Made by a program: the position numbers and the translations under genes. DNA of 64,000 nucleotides from Diphasiastrum complanatum (lineage: Eukaryota > Streptophyta > Lycopodiopsida > Lycopodiales > Lycopodiaceae): the NCBI GenBank assembly GCA_029204225.1, contig CM055092.1:42473760-42537759 (forward strand), read 5' to 3'. The notes under the pieces are model-generated. The model was not told where the DNA came from. It saw only the letters and a program-made list of their open reading frames with translations, and did no database searches. Of the stretch, positions 43,401-55,029 are shown piece after piece; the first letter of the stretch is position 1; each line of letters begins with the position of its first letter.

Positions 43401-45559
43401 TAGAGATGCATTTGGGTTAGATCTAGTGACTGTCCAAGTTTCAAGAGCTATCTCCTAGGGGATCTCCAAAAATATTATGAATTAAGCTAATGTCTATGCT
43501 TACTAAAAGTCAGTCCAACCACTAATTTCCTACTCCTAATACAATGAAAAAACAAATTCTTATTCAATGAGCTAGAATATTTTGAGAATTGAGAGAACAT
43601 TAATCAAGTCCATAGGGCCTTGGTCATATATGTAAAACTTGTGAACATGAACTACTTTTTTTATTGAATTATACTACATGAGCCCCTTCGAATTAGAACA
43701 AATGGTCCATTGGCATTTTCTCTTATATGAGCAAGACTCAAGCTTTGAATTCATCTACTTTCCTAAATGCAACTATTGAAGCCCGTTGGACCAATCTCAC
43801 AACCTAATGTTGGCCACTCAAACTTGTGATCTTGTCTTTGCAAGACAATGCCAAAAAAGAGGACTATGTGCACCATTACTAACATCATTCTTTTAGATTT
43901 TATAAGCAATGGTAGTAGTATATGTGAGTTTCTTTTGTCAAACCTAAAAAAGAAGTATGACTACCACATTGTATTTTATATGTTTGACTATGACTACAAA
44001 TAATTTGAAACTTTGCAAGTCCTCATATTCACTGAAAATTTCATTTGGGGCATGTGAGTGCCCACCCACTTACACACACACACACACACACAACCTATCT
44101 TGCTCCATGACATATTTCTAGAAAATCTTTATAAATCTTTAAAGTGGCATTGAAAGCAGCACACACATCTCTAATTTATGCATGTTGCTCCAAACACGCC
44201 CCCAAATTAGATGAAATGTGATTGCAAGTTGAACAAATTTTAGTGGTAATTAATCTTAGCTTGTTCAAGACTTGTAGCATTCATGATCTATGATGCTCTT
44301 GGCCTATATAGTAGGGGGAATTAGTGTACTAGTTTGGAAATAGTAAGAGAGAAATCATATCCTAGAAGTATCGGCTAATGCATTAGTTAGAAAATGAGAA
44401 TAACCTATATGTTAAGTAATAAATGCTTTGTAGGATAAGAATATAGGATAAGAATGCAACTTGGTTGAAATAACTTCATATTAGTGCATTATACAAGTGT
44501 ATGAAATACAAAAATTTATCTCCTATGGTCAAAACAAGCATAAACTCTAACATGTATCTTATCTACCTTAAATTGATTACCTCGAGGGTCCCAATTGAGC
44601 TTTCGTAAGTGTCTCCATCAAAATCTAGGCCACACTTCATGTCTACATTCAATAGAAATCTTAAAATCATATACCAAACAAAACAAAAAGAAGGCACATT
44701 ACATATAGTGGACTACCACTTGATTAATTACAAAACCAATAAGATCATGATTTGAACAAGAAGAAAATGTTCCTCAATTAAAGAATATGAATTTAGCAAT
44801 TGATCACCTGTGTGCATTAAAAAGATTTCCAATTCAACGTAATACATACTGATAGTTTGACAGAATCCACACATCTACATTATCAATGAAAGAATATTTC
44901 TTACCTATAGTTATAGACCAACATATCTACGTAGATTATGACTAGAAGGAACACATACAAATTATGTCTACAATATTGTTAGTTCCATTATATGCTATAT
45001 ATAGTATTAAATTAGGTATCGATATGCTCACAAAAACATAGTTGCTAGAAACTCTTATGTTTTTTCATTGATGATTTCTAGCTATGACAGGATAGTTTGA
45101 CATTCTATAGTAACCAAAAAGTTTCCAAGGTGATGACATAATATTTGACCTTGCTTGGCATAATAAGCACAACTAATGTAAAGTTTTAGCTCAAGCTAGA
45201 ATTGTAAGGAGTGTTAAAACCACCAAAAGTTCTAGCTTGGCAATTTTGGTCTTATCTTGAAGAGATGATGTAGCCACTTATATGAGCCCTTAGGAATGTT
45301 ACATATAATGTACTTTTATTATTATGCTCTTACAAAGGCATGATTTATAGATGTCTAAATTCATTGTATTTTGGAGTCTCAAATATTTTGCAAGCACAAA
45401 ATTATCATGCTAGAATAATAAGAGAGAGGAGCAGGATGTCTTCTGATATATAGTTTCATCTTATACGATTATTAAATGTGTGCTCTACAAATTGGGGCTT
45501 GTAATTACTATTTTAAAAAAAAATCTTAAAGCAAGATATTGGTAGCCAACAATGTATAT
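43401..45559. other. No gene seen; AT-rich spacer
   Basis: No supportable ORF. A short (CA)n run occurs near 44072-44092. The block at 45205-45250 (GTGTTAAAACC, TTCTAGCTTG, TTTTGGTC) resembles the LTR start at 56565 and may be an LTR remnant. Confidence 0.5.
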
Positions 45560-46160
45560 GAACGTAAATAATTTTACTATAGGTTGTGATCTTGTCAAAG
45601 AGTGGAAAAACCTACTTATTCAACAAATTGACTTCTAACACCAATTTTAGCATTGGCACCATTTGAATATAAGGTATCAACTTTATGGGCCCTATTAAAT
45701 CTACTAAACACTCCAAGAGTATATAGACCCTAGTAGCAACAAACTATTGTATAAGATGGTGAAAGCATTAGAAACAAGAAAAAATGATGTAATAATAGTA
45801 GCTAATTTGTATTTAAAGCTATGATTAAATTATATGGCTACCCTTTATAACTGGTTAGTGATAGAGGTACACATTTTCTTAATCACACCATTCTGAAAGT
45901 GTTCTTTTGTTTCTTGATTAAACATCAAAAGATAACGCCCTCTAATTCAAAAGCTAATGGCCTTAGTAGATGAGCTAATGGTATTTTATGAAAAGGATTG
46001 AATTAAAACTTTCTCTACACATTCTACTGATTGAGTTGACCATAAATTACCATATGTTTACGGGCTTATCGAAATATTGAGAAGATCATTAAAAAAATAA
46101 ATCCATATCATTTATGGGATGTATTCCAAACTTCCAATTGAGCTTAAAGTCTCCACTTAT
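45560..46160 (+). pseudogene. Highly decayed Ty3/gypsy integrase
   Basis: Through many stops and shifts the + strand keeps the order of gypsy integrase landmarks: a WGIDFMGPI-like start (near 45660-45700), ALETRKNDVIIVA, a LVSDRGTHFLN-like block, IKHQKITPSNSKANGL and a final YHLWYGMY-like region near 46110. It matches the arrangement of the integrases at 57078-57650 (minus) and 54113-54876 (plus). No function is possible. Confidence 0.7.
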
Positions 46161-46179
46161 TGAATACAAACAAAGGAGC

Positions 46180-46388
<209 letters not shown>

Positions 46389-46489
46389 CCTCTTGCCAAA
46401 GCAAGACCAAACATTTTGAAACCTTTATTTATAACCCAACAAGGTAAAACATAGTTAGCATACAGTACTTAAAAAAAAAAGCACCGTCA

Positions 46490-47110
46490 AGCGAAACAAA
46501 TTTCAAGACATCCAGCTGATACCTGCCACCATCCCATCACACAAAACTACACGAGTTAGCATAGTGAGGAGAGGAAGACAGGTGTCAACGCTGAATGTCA
46601 GTTGTTATCCACGTCCAAAATAAGTTTAGCAGCTTAACAGCTTAAAATATTTGATGAAAAAATGTAGTCCAATCTTCTCTATGTAAAATGTCATTAATAA
46701 CAATAGGCTTTCCCATATTATTACCGTATCAGGGCATTCCACCATTCTGATCAATTTTATGGTACTGGTCTATATCAATTTATAAAGTTAAGGCATATGT
46801 ATTTGAAAAATAATTGTGCTATATAGGTTGCAATTTGCAAATGAGAGATAGCGTGGATCAGTACTCAGATATCGGGCAAATCCATGCCATACCAATACTC
46901 GAATCCATAATAGGTAAAGTACCATTTTTGAAACTCTTGAACATATCCATGCTTTCCAAGAGTATGCCATCTACCGCCCGATTTCATTAATTTTAAATAC
47001 CAATCATGTATTAAGAATCAAATTTACAACCATACCTGCATGTGGTTATAATTAGCCAAGTATTTTATCCTAACACTTGCAATAGGATTAGGGCAAATCC
47101 ATGTGATACA
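46490..47110 (-). repeat. Dispersed repeat, copy 2 (inverted)
   Basis: Its reverse complement aligns with 8590-9110, including the block with GGATGGTGGCAGGTA(T/C)CAGCTGGATGTCTTGA and the CATGGATTTGCCC block. It is slightly longer than copy 1 because of insertions. No ORF and no known class. Confidence 0.7.
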
Positions 47111-48275
47111 AAGCCCTACTAGTGTAGCAATCCCTTGCACATTAAGGGCGCCTACGTCATTACTACTTGTGTTATCGTTCATAACCTTTATTAATGGAAA
47201 AAGAAAACAACAAAGTCATCTTATGTGTAGCCAAAGTTACTATGGTAGCCTAGTCGTTATAGATTTTCACAAAATCAGTGAATTAAGTAGTATAAAAGGT
47301 TTGATCGTTCCCCAAGAGAGAAAATAATCTTTTCTTTTGTAGGATAAGTGTATGTAAGAAGATGAATGAAGCGTGATATGTAATATTCACAATGAATACT
47401 ACAATGACATAACTGGTTATCCAAAGATATTGAGATAATTGGCATCCAGTAACACCAACAATGAAACGATTTGGTCAAGGTCTGTGATTTAAGAGGATAC
47501 TTTATCTTTCAGGCTTTTAGAATAATAGTAAGCAATCAGATCAGACAACACCTACCAAATAGATTCATCAAACTGAATCAGATTGGCTAATGATTCCTCA
47601 TAATTGAGCAAAAAGAATTAGTTCTTATCACAGGAAGAAAACAGGACAGAGCATCAATCAAGTTCGTTATCTGAACACATAGCTCATTCCAAATTGAAAG
47701 AAGTTTTGCTTAACAACTTCGGCTAATTCCCTGCACACAATAGTTAGAAATGTCGCTCTCTAGTGATGTCTGAAAATCTGAGTTAGAGTAATTGAAATTC
47801 AATAAAAGATGAACGGTGTGTGGCACAGACGTACAAGTATCACAAACAGTTATAGATCGTGCAAAGTGTATTTGCTCAATTGATAAGAAGTAATGTTGTA
47901 AGTGATGGCAGAGAGAAGGAATGCTCAAGCTTATAGAAATTGGCTCTCTTCTCTCTATTGATACTCAAATCTGTGCGTCTGTACAGTGGCATGGAGTGTC
48001 AACCTTATAGGAACGAATACCAGCCTGAGCTTCGCTCTCCAATTGTTGGGGTACCGATTGGGAACGATTACATATCTCTTCAGAGTGTCGCTCTACAATG
48101 TCACACACTCTTAATCACAACGTATTTACAAGATGCAAATAGGCCTTTACATGAATTTAGATTCTATAGCGTATTTACATGTACAAAAATTCAACATTAC
48201 ATCATATAAAAATTTCATAGGATAATGTGGAATCATAGGCCTCCACATATCACCTTCCTCAATTGTGTAGCGGCT
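47111..48275. other. No gene seen
   Basis: AT-rich, only short ORFs without recognisable features. It may include the 3' end of the unidentified minus-strand unit to the right. Confidence 0.5.
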
Positions 48276-48630
48276 CGCAAACATGATCTTCAAATACTTC
48301 TTTGTCTTTTTCGGCCGGCTGATTTCTTGAAGAAAATGTCTTTCGCTCTGGCCTCTGCTTCTTCATTGATCTGGTCCACTATCTTTCCTTGTGTGGCAAG
48401 AAAGTAATTGTTCATTTGCATGTAGTATTCTTTCAGTGACAGGTTGGGTTATCCTCCCATTCCTTGATTTCCAAGTGGACTAAGTGGTGTGGTAATCAGT
48501 GTTATTTATAAAATGGTCATACCAGCTATCCTCGATCAGAATTTCCGACATTTCAGCAGAAGGGATGGTTAGAGATAGGGCTGCATATGTGTAATTTAGA
48601 AATTCTTCTTTTATATACAATTTCTAAGTG
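48276..48630 (-). pseudogene. Short unidentified ORF with its own TATA-like box
   Basis: On the minus strand a TATATAAAAG box (about 48617) precedes an ATG at 48556 (MSEILIEDSWYDHFINN). A stop follows after about 22 residues. After a break, a second open piece (about 48430-48276) is charged and helical (ATQGKIVDQINEEAEARAKD, FFKKSAGRKRQRS) and ends with a basic tail. I cannot assign it to a family. It lies downstream of the coiled-coil ORF chain on the same strand. Confidence 0.35.
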
Positions 48631-48858
48631 GATAGCAGGGCATAAGAGATAAGAGAAGCAATATTCACACAATTGTATGTATAATATGATCGGGTGATAG
48701 GATTTATGGATCTAAGCAAGTTTTGCTCCTTTATTTTGTTTAGATATTAAGAGTAATTTACTTTCCAATCTGTATATATAGTCCATAAGTCAGGAAAAAA
48801 AATGATGACTAACGTATCTGTGGGAAATGGATAGAGAACTAGGAACAAGTTCATGAAC

Positions 48859-50541
48859 TTAAAAAATGTTTATTGTTTCCAATTTATCCACATACTCGTC
48901 CAAAGTAGAGAAAAATGTGTTTTCAAATGTTTTCAGATATTCAAGGATATACATATACAAACATCCTATAACAACATGGATGTAGTTTACTGGCACATTG
49001 AACTTATTCTGAACAATGGCCAGGGCCAAGACACCTTTTTGGTGCGTTGTTAGTTTGGCCCAAAAAATTTTAAGAGTGGAGAAAGTCCAAGGACTATCCC
49101 ATTGCTCCTGAGCGTAACCAAAAAGTTTTGACAGAAAGAGGTAATCCATTCTCCATTGGAGTTCTGGGCTACATAGAGGGGGTAAAAAAGTGGTTAGTTC
49201 CTGCTGAAATGAGGCAAATTCTGATTTCAGAAACGAGTAGACTACTTTATTTTTCCTCTTCACACTGCCACTTGGTGAAGCTTCACTCTGTTGTGGAATC
49301 ATTTGTAGGGATGGTGGTTCTTCTACAGCAGCTTTGGCTATTTGTTTCGACTGCTCAGCATCCTCTGCATCGGTCTGCACTGTTTGATCTTTATAAATTT
49401 GCTTGAAAATTACATCAGTCTGGATGGCCTTTTTAGATATGTCTTTAACTGGCTCATCCATCTGCATGGACTGCTCTTGGTGCTAGATATGTTCTTCCTC
49501 TTCGAGAGTCTGGACTTGGCTTGAATGAAATTTTGCCTCTTTTAGCTCTTCCTTCAATTTCTCATACGCTGCCATTTGAGGTTGTAGATATTGTAGCTGG
49601 AAGGTCTGGATGATTCTTTCTTGAATGTCCTTCCAAGGTATAGGGTCGATTATGTATCTACCATGAGATACACATGCTCCCAACGTGACTTCAACGCTTA
49701 TCTGTCATAAAATTGCCTCCTCAGTCTGTCTCTTATAAATTTTGTTGTCTTTCTTCAACATATCTGAAGAATTCTACAGCTAGACAACAGAGTCCTGTAG
49801 CTGTTTCTGGCTTGATTCAGCTCTGTTTTTGTCAACAATTGCTTTGCTAAATATATTCCTCAGCTCCTTGTTTGTGCTCTGTAGAATTGTTTGAGCATGT
49901 CTTTCTTCCTGCAAAGTAGCTTGTAGAGTCTGGATCTGCTGCTTGAGCAATGTATTTTCATTTTCAAAATTATTTGACTACTTATGGATTGTCTCTAATG
50001 CGTATAGAGTGGCGTCAAACCTGTCTTGGACTTCTTCTAGAGCTGTGTTTTTCTTTGACAACTCCACTTGAGCTGCTCTAAGTTCTTCGTTTTTCTACAA
50101 CAACTCAAGCTTGTTAACCTCCAGCTCTTCATCTTTCTGAATTAGGTCTGTTCGTATAGAATCATATTTGCTTCCAAGCTTCCTTGAGACCTTTTTCAAA
50201 CCGACGAAGTGTTGAATGGCTGCCTGGGTATCTGATAATAGCGTCCTGAAGGTCTTCGTGTAAAGTTCTTCATCCAAGACTTGGCGACTCAACATCGTAG
50301 TCAACCTATTCTGGATTAATGGTAGGAACTTCTTGCTCTTCCTGTGGTATCTCTAGCTGAATCTCTTCCCGCATCGGCTCAGGATTAGCAACTGCTTCAG
50401 TGTCTTCATCCATTGTTGTTTGCACTTGTTCGCTGCTAGAGACTGGCTTGTACTGTGATGAAGATGAGGATCCTCTCACTGAACTTGCTGTTGGGGGTAT
50501 TCCCAACAAAGTGTAAATAGATGAAATCATCCAATAAAATG
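48859..50541 (-). pseudogene. Coiled-coil-rich ORF of unknown function, broken by TAG stops
   Basis: On the minus strand, pieces at 50541-50306, 50304-50095, about 50090-49700, 49683-49483 and 49467-48859 join into one long protein. The first part is acidic and Ser/Gln-rich, the middle is a long heptad-like Glu/Gln/Leu/Lys coiled coil, and the last 130 residues are globular and aromatic (LQWRMDYLFLSKLFGYAQEQWD, TTHQKGVLALAIVQ). Six in-frame TAG and one TGA interrupt it, mostly where Gln would suit, plus one frame change near 50305. Its upstream end is cut at 50541 by the insertion of a gypsy LTR. It may be an ORF of an unrecognised retroelement. Confidence 0.5.
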
Positions 50542-51286
50542 TGTTGCGAGGGCATGGCATCCTGCGTGTATAAGCCCATGGCCCAATGAGCACGCAAATG
50601 AAGTTGTAAATAAAATAAACATGACTTGGGCCTTGGAATTAAAATAAAGCTAGAGGCCCAATGCCATTTTTAAACTTAGAGATCACTTTTTAGAGTTGGG
50701 TCCAAATTTTGACTCACATGAATCTTGTGATTTCTAATGTACTTTTTGTGGACCCTTGGATCAAGTTGGGTCCAAGATGAATGGATAGGATCATTGTGGG
50801 CAAGGGCCTTCCCCATTTTATAAAAAGGCACCATTTGTACACTATTTTTGATGCTTAATGAGAAGGAGGAAACTCTACCATTTTTGGAAGAGAAGCATCT
50901 TCATTTGCTATTCACTACTTGCTAATGCTCTTGATTGTGTTTTCCATTGCTTTCTATTTTCATGTTTATTGTTTGCCATAGTGAATGTTTTTCCATTAGC
51001 AAGCATAAGTAGCATTTGAGCTAACCTCCACCCTCACTCTCTATCTCTCTCTCTTTCTCTCTTCTCCTCTAAACCTCTTCTTTTCTATCCCTTTCCTTCA
51101 CCCAAGATGAATGTTAGTGTAGAGGAGTAGAGTTAAAGGATAGTAGCGTTAGTGGTGAGTATAGTTAAGGGAGAAAGTAGGAAACTAACTAAAAGTAGCA
51201 TCTATGCATAGTCAGGTACCTATCCAGTGATCTAACCCTTGTTGACAGGCGGGAGGGCTATACTATGCGAGATCTTCGATCCTACA
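50542..51286 (+). mobile_element. 5' LTR of a Ty3/gypsy element, 745 bp
   Basis: Begins TGTTGCGAGGGCATGG and ends CCTACA, one base before the PBS. It matches the minus-strand LTR at 2994-3776 in several blocks. It has a plausible promoter region and CT-rich stretches near 51030-51065. Its insertion interrupted the minus-strand coiled-coil ORF. I find no matching 3' LTR after 54890. Confidence 0.85.
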
Positions 51287-51287
51287 G

Positions 51288-51304
51288 TGGCGCCGTTGCC
51301 GGGG
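51288..51304 (+). promoter_or_regulatory. Primer binding site, tRNA-Asp
   Basis: TGGCGCCGTTGCCGGGG is exactly complementary to the 3' end of plant tRNA-Asp. Athila-type gypsy elements use this primer. Confidence 0.92.
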
Positions 51305-51499
51305 ATAGGTTTCCACTAATTAGTTTAGCTGCATTTTAGCTATTTTCTTGTTTTTTAGAGTAGTTTAGGTAGATTTTTGGGAGTTAGAGTTAGTTTTCTA
51401 TATTTTTTTTGTGTTTGGACTGTTCACAACTAGCAGGGGAGGTGTGAGAGGGTAGAGGAGGCCCTGAACAGCCTCTAAGGGCTTGAAACCCAAACCAAC

Positions 51500-52200
51500 C
51501 AGCCAAAAAATCCAAAAAACACACCAATCTGTATTTTGGTGGGAAAAGAGCTCTCATTATGCGCTTTAAACCAAGAAGGTCCCTGGAAGACCTGTTTCTC
51601 CTATTGAGCAAGGTCAAGATGGGAAAACGAGAAAGGGTTTGGGACTATGTTGAACGGGTCAAACATTTATGATCCAAGTGCAGTGCAACCCTGACTCCCG
51701 ATCATGCGGTGATCATTGGTTCCTAGCCGAATTACCACAAAGCTTCAGAAGAGAATTGAAACGATGGGAGCAGTACGCTACTCTGCAAGAAGCTATGGAA
51801 GATGCCATCAGGGAAGAGGATGAGGGATCTGACGACGAATATCCTTCCACCCACACTCCTACTCCCTCGATCACATCATCATCATCAAATGCATCCGCTC
51901 TATCCTCAGAACTACTGTTGGAGCAAATGACAAAATTACACAAATAGCAAAATGGAGCAACTTACGGCATAGTTTGACCAAAAACTAAAAGCCTTGCAGG
52001 GAACTGTAGCAGTAACTCCACATCAATCGGAACCAAACCAGCTGCAGTATCCTCGACAGGAGAATGTATGTGTTCAGTATGCACGCAAAACCATACAATG
52101 AACGAGTGTCCACTCCTAAAGCAAAATCTGAGACTGACACATAGATTCGGCCATTTGTGCAATGCAACATCGCACGATACGACATTTTGCCCATTTAACC
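51500..52200 (+). pseudogene. Ty3/gypsy Gag with zinc knuckle
   Basis: Contains the retrotransposon Gag block (SLEDLFLLLSKVKMGKRERV, WDYVERVKHL), then LAELPQSFRRELKRWEQYAT and a Ser/Thr-rich tail. A zinc knuckle CSVCTQNHTMNEC lies near 52071 and a second Cys/His cluster follows (HLCNATSHDTTFC). Frameshifts near 51670, 51720 and 51960 and a TAG near 51669 break the frame. Gag would coat the element's RNA. Confidence 0.85.
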
Positions 52201-53640
52201 CCCGGATTGTTCAACAGAAGAGAAGTGCTTATGAGACTTCCTATCCTTATCATCAAGGGGCACCCAACATGGCACCAAGGTACGGTGCACCAAATCACCC
52301 ACAGTGTATGGCCTTACCTGCTCCACTAGGGCCAGCCAATCAACAAGTGGCCCATGTAAACCTGACAGCAGCGGAACCAGAGATGCAAATGCCACCTCAA
52401 CCTGAGCAGCAGCAATGGTACGGAACAGATGAACCATTTATGGATCCTGCCATAAATGAATATGTCATGGATATACTTGAATCTCCATCTGCATACCGTG
52501 TTTTACTGGGAAGACCATGGTTGAGGACTGCGCAAGTAGTACACAATTGGGGTACAAGAAAACTCACCTTCGAGAACAGAGAACAGGCTGTAAAGGTTGA
52601 TCCAACCACATGGGTGGTGAAACCTATTGCACCCAAAGCTGATGACGGATCATCCACAATAGATCATACGATTGATCGCCCAAGGCTAGCCAAGGGAGGT
52701 CACTATCATTCAAAGACGGATGTCGTGAGATGGACAGATGCATTAGCAACTATTGACTGCCAGACATGTCAATATGAATCAGATCCAGAACTGTGTACAT
52801 CTTCACCCAAATGTTACACTATGGACACATTTGGGGTGAATATGATAAACATAGCATGGTTGTCAACAGAGCCTATTGAGAACCCAGTGGACGATGATCT
52901 AGTCCCTTGGCAACATGCTCTAACTTATACTAAAGGAGGTTGAGCTGACTGATGAACAGGTCCTACACCACATGGACCTAGATCGTTACGGAACCAAGAA
53001 GGTACCAGCTCAACCACCACAAAAGTCTGCTATGGTGAAAGTCTCAAGGATCGATCCACCCAAGGCACTTGTGAATAAGAAGAATCAGTTGAAGCAACGC
53101 TACAACCAGGTGATCCGATGGAGTGACCTACCCGAAGAGGCGATAGCTATAGTAGATGTCGACATTTGCAACCATGAGGCGAATGTCACGGTAGTCCCGA
53201 AGAAAGACAACAAGGAAGAACCCACCAAAATGACAAAGAAGGGCAAAAAGAAGGTGTTGGATTCCTTGAAGTCACTCTAGTTGGACTTAGACACAACGTC
53301 ATCTTCTACACAGGTGACAGAAAAACAAAAAATTCCCAGCCAGACCAAGATCAATATGCTGAAACAGGAATCTTGACGAGCTCCAGTTCACAAGATGCCA
53401 GATACTTTCAAGAATTTTACTTTGGATGATGTGGTACTCATGATGTCGTAAGCCCAGCGAGAACCTGATCAAAGTCAGGCACCAGCGGAACAAGTCTTCG
53501 AGAGACCTGTGCGAACACAGCCGATGAATCTTGCGGAGTCAGGAGAAGAAGAAAGGATAGTGCATATGGGGGAGCAGTTAACACCCGCGTAGTACAAGAG
53601 ACTACGATCCTTGTTGGTGGAAAATAAAAACTGTTTTGCC
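52201..53640 (+). pseudogene. Ty3/gypsy protease remnant and linker
   Basis: The frame from 52068 runs to 52943. AYRVLLGRPWLRTAQ near 52491 is the C-terminal part of the aspartic protease (usually a YDxLLGRPW-type motif), but the N-terminal DSGA catalytic block is missing. The linker to RT follows, in new frames: HMDLDRYGTKKVPAQPPQKS (52964 onward), SDLPEEAIAIVDVDI, and a Glu-rich segment with GEQLTPA near 53580. The same linker appears in the minus-strand copy at 10.3-10.9 kb. A TAG at 53590-53592 stands for an expected Gln. Confidence 0.8.
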
Positions 53641-54112
53641 TGGAGCTATAGTGATCTAAAGGGCATTCCAACATACCATACCCTTGGTGGATGGAGTAGT
53701 CCCCAAGGTGAGCCGTTACTATCGCTGTAACCCGAATTATACAAAATCGATCAAGCAGGAGTTGCAAAAGCTGATGGACGCAGATTTCATTTACGAGATC
53801 GAGCACACGGAATGGATATCGCTAATAGTTATAGTACCCAAGAAGAATGGCAAAATGCGGATCTGTGTAAATCTGAAAGCACTAAATGCAGTCACCAAAA
53901 AGGACCATTTTCCTTTACCATTTACGGAAAGTGTCCTCGATAGGGTAGCTGGCGTTGAAGCCTATAGTTTTCTGGATGGCTTCAGCGGCTATAACCAAGT
54001 GAAAATAGCCCCCCAGGACCAGCACAAGACAACATTTGCCACAGAATGGGGAACCTATGCCTATAAAGTGATGTCTTTCAGACTTTGCAATGCCCCAAGC
54101 ACTTTCCAAGGG
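53641..54112 (+). pseudogene. Ty3/gypsy reverse transcriptase, N-terminal half only
   Basis: Carries IVIVPKKNGKMRICVNLKAL, YSFLDGFSGYNQVKIAPQDQ, TTFATEWGTYAYKVM and FRLCNAPSTFQ. The frame then switches directly into integrase at 54112/54113. The catalytic YxDD box, the thumb, RNase H and the integrase zinc finger are all missing. One internal deletion has removed them. The relatives at 9.1-10.5 kb and 38.2-38.9 kb still contain decayed versions of parts of the missing region. Confidence 0.88.
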
Positions 54113-54876
54113 GGGTCGAAGCCAAGGCAGTAAGAGTATCTGATGCAAGGACCACTGCCAAGTTCCTTTATGAAAATATCATTGTGCGCTTTGGATGCCT
54201 GGTGGAACTAGTCAGTGATCGCGGAAGCCATTTCATCAACAAGACCATCAAGGTCCTGTTGGAGGAATTCTTCGTGATCCACAGAACCAGTACGCCTTAT
54301 TATCCTCATGGTAATGGGAAAGCAAAATCATCCAATAAGATCTTGTGTGGCGTGCTCACGAAAACAGTTGAAGCTAGCAGATCAGATTGGGAACACAAGT
54401 TGCATGCTGTCTTGTGGGCATTCAGGACAACATATAAAGGAAGCACTGATCAAACACCCTTCCAATTGGTATATGGTCAGGATGTTGTGATGCCAGTAGA
54501 GTTTTTAGTTCCTTCATTAAGGATTGCCACCGCACAACGTCTTAATGAGTCCAAACCTCTACAGCTACGCCACGAAGCTCTGCATAAACTCTGTGAAACA
54601 CGCTTACTAGCTATGCATGCACTGGAAGCTGAAAATGAAAGACGCAAGGCTTGGCATGATCGCGGATTACAAAAGAAGGATCTTCGTTCAGGAGATCTGG
54701 TCCTGATGTATAAAATCAAGGCGATCAAGGAAAAGTTAAAATTCATTGGCAAAGATCCTTATAGGATCAAGGAAGTTCTTAATCATGGAACCGTGAACTT
54801 AGAAAAGCTAGATGGGACGCCATTCGACACACCCATCAACGGTAGCCGGTTGCACAAGTACTATCTACCACAGTAA
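54113..54876 (+). pseudogene. Ty3/gypsy integrase, core and C-terminal domain
   Basis: Long open frame (54085-54876) with the second catalytic Asp in VSDRGSHFINK, then TPYYPHGNGKAKSSNKIL, LWAFRTTYKGSTDQTPFQLV and the C-terminal RSGDLVLMYKIK block ending at a TAA at 54874. The first catalytic Asp region is deleted. The usual catalytic Glu (GQAE-type motif) is Lys here (GKAK). Hence inactive. No chromodomain is seen, consistent with a non-chromovirus lineage. Confidence 0.9.
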
Positions 54877-55029
54877 GACAGATCCAGATTGGGGACGACA
54901 CGTTATAAAAAGCTAGTCTGCTAAGCCATCACCGCTAGATCTAAGGAGATAAAGCCAAATCAGACTAAATCCATCAAAATTCAGTCAGATCTGGCAAGAT
55001 CAGGAAAATCCATCAGAATCCAAGGAGGA

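Noticed and set aside
48859-50541. TAG as a sense codon (recoded stop)
   Set aside because: RRP42 in the same window ends in TAG and has no internal TAG; the bias is better explained by decay of CAG codons.
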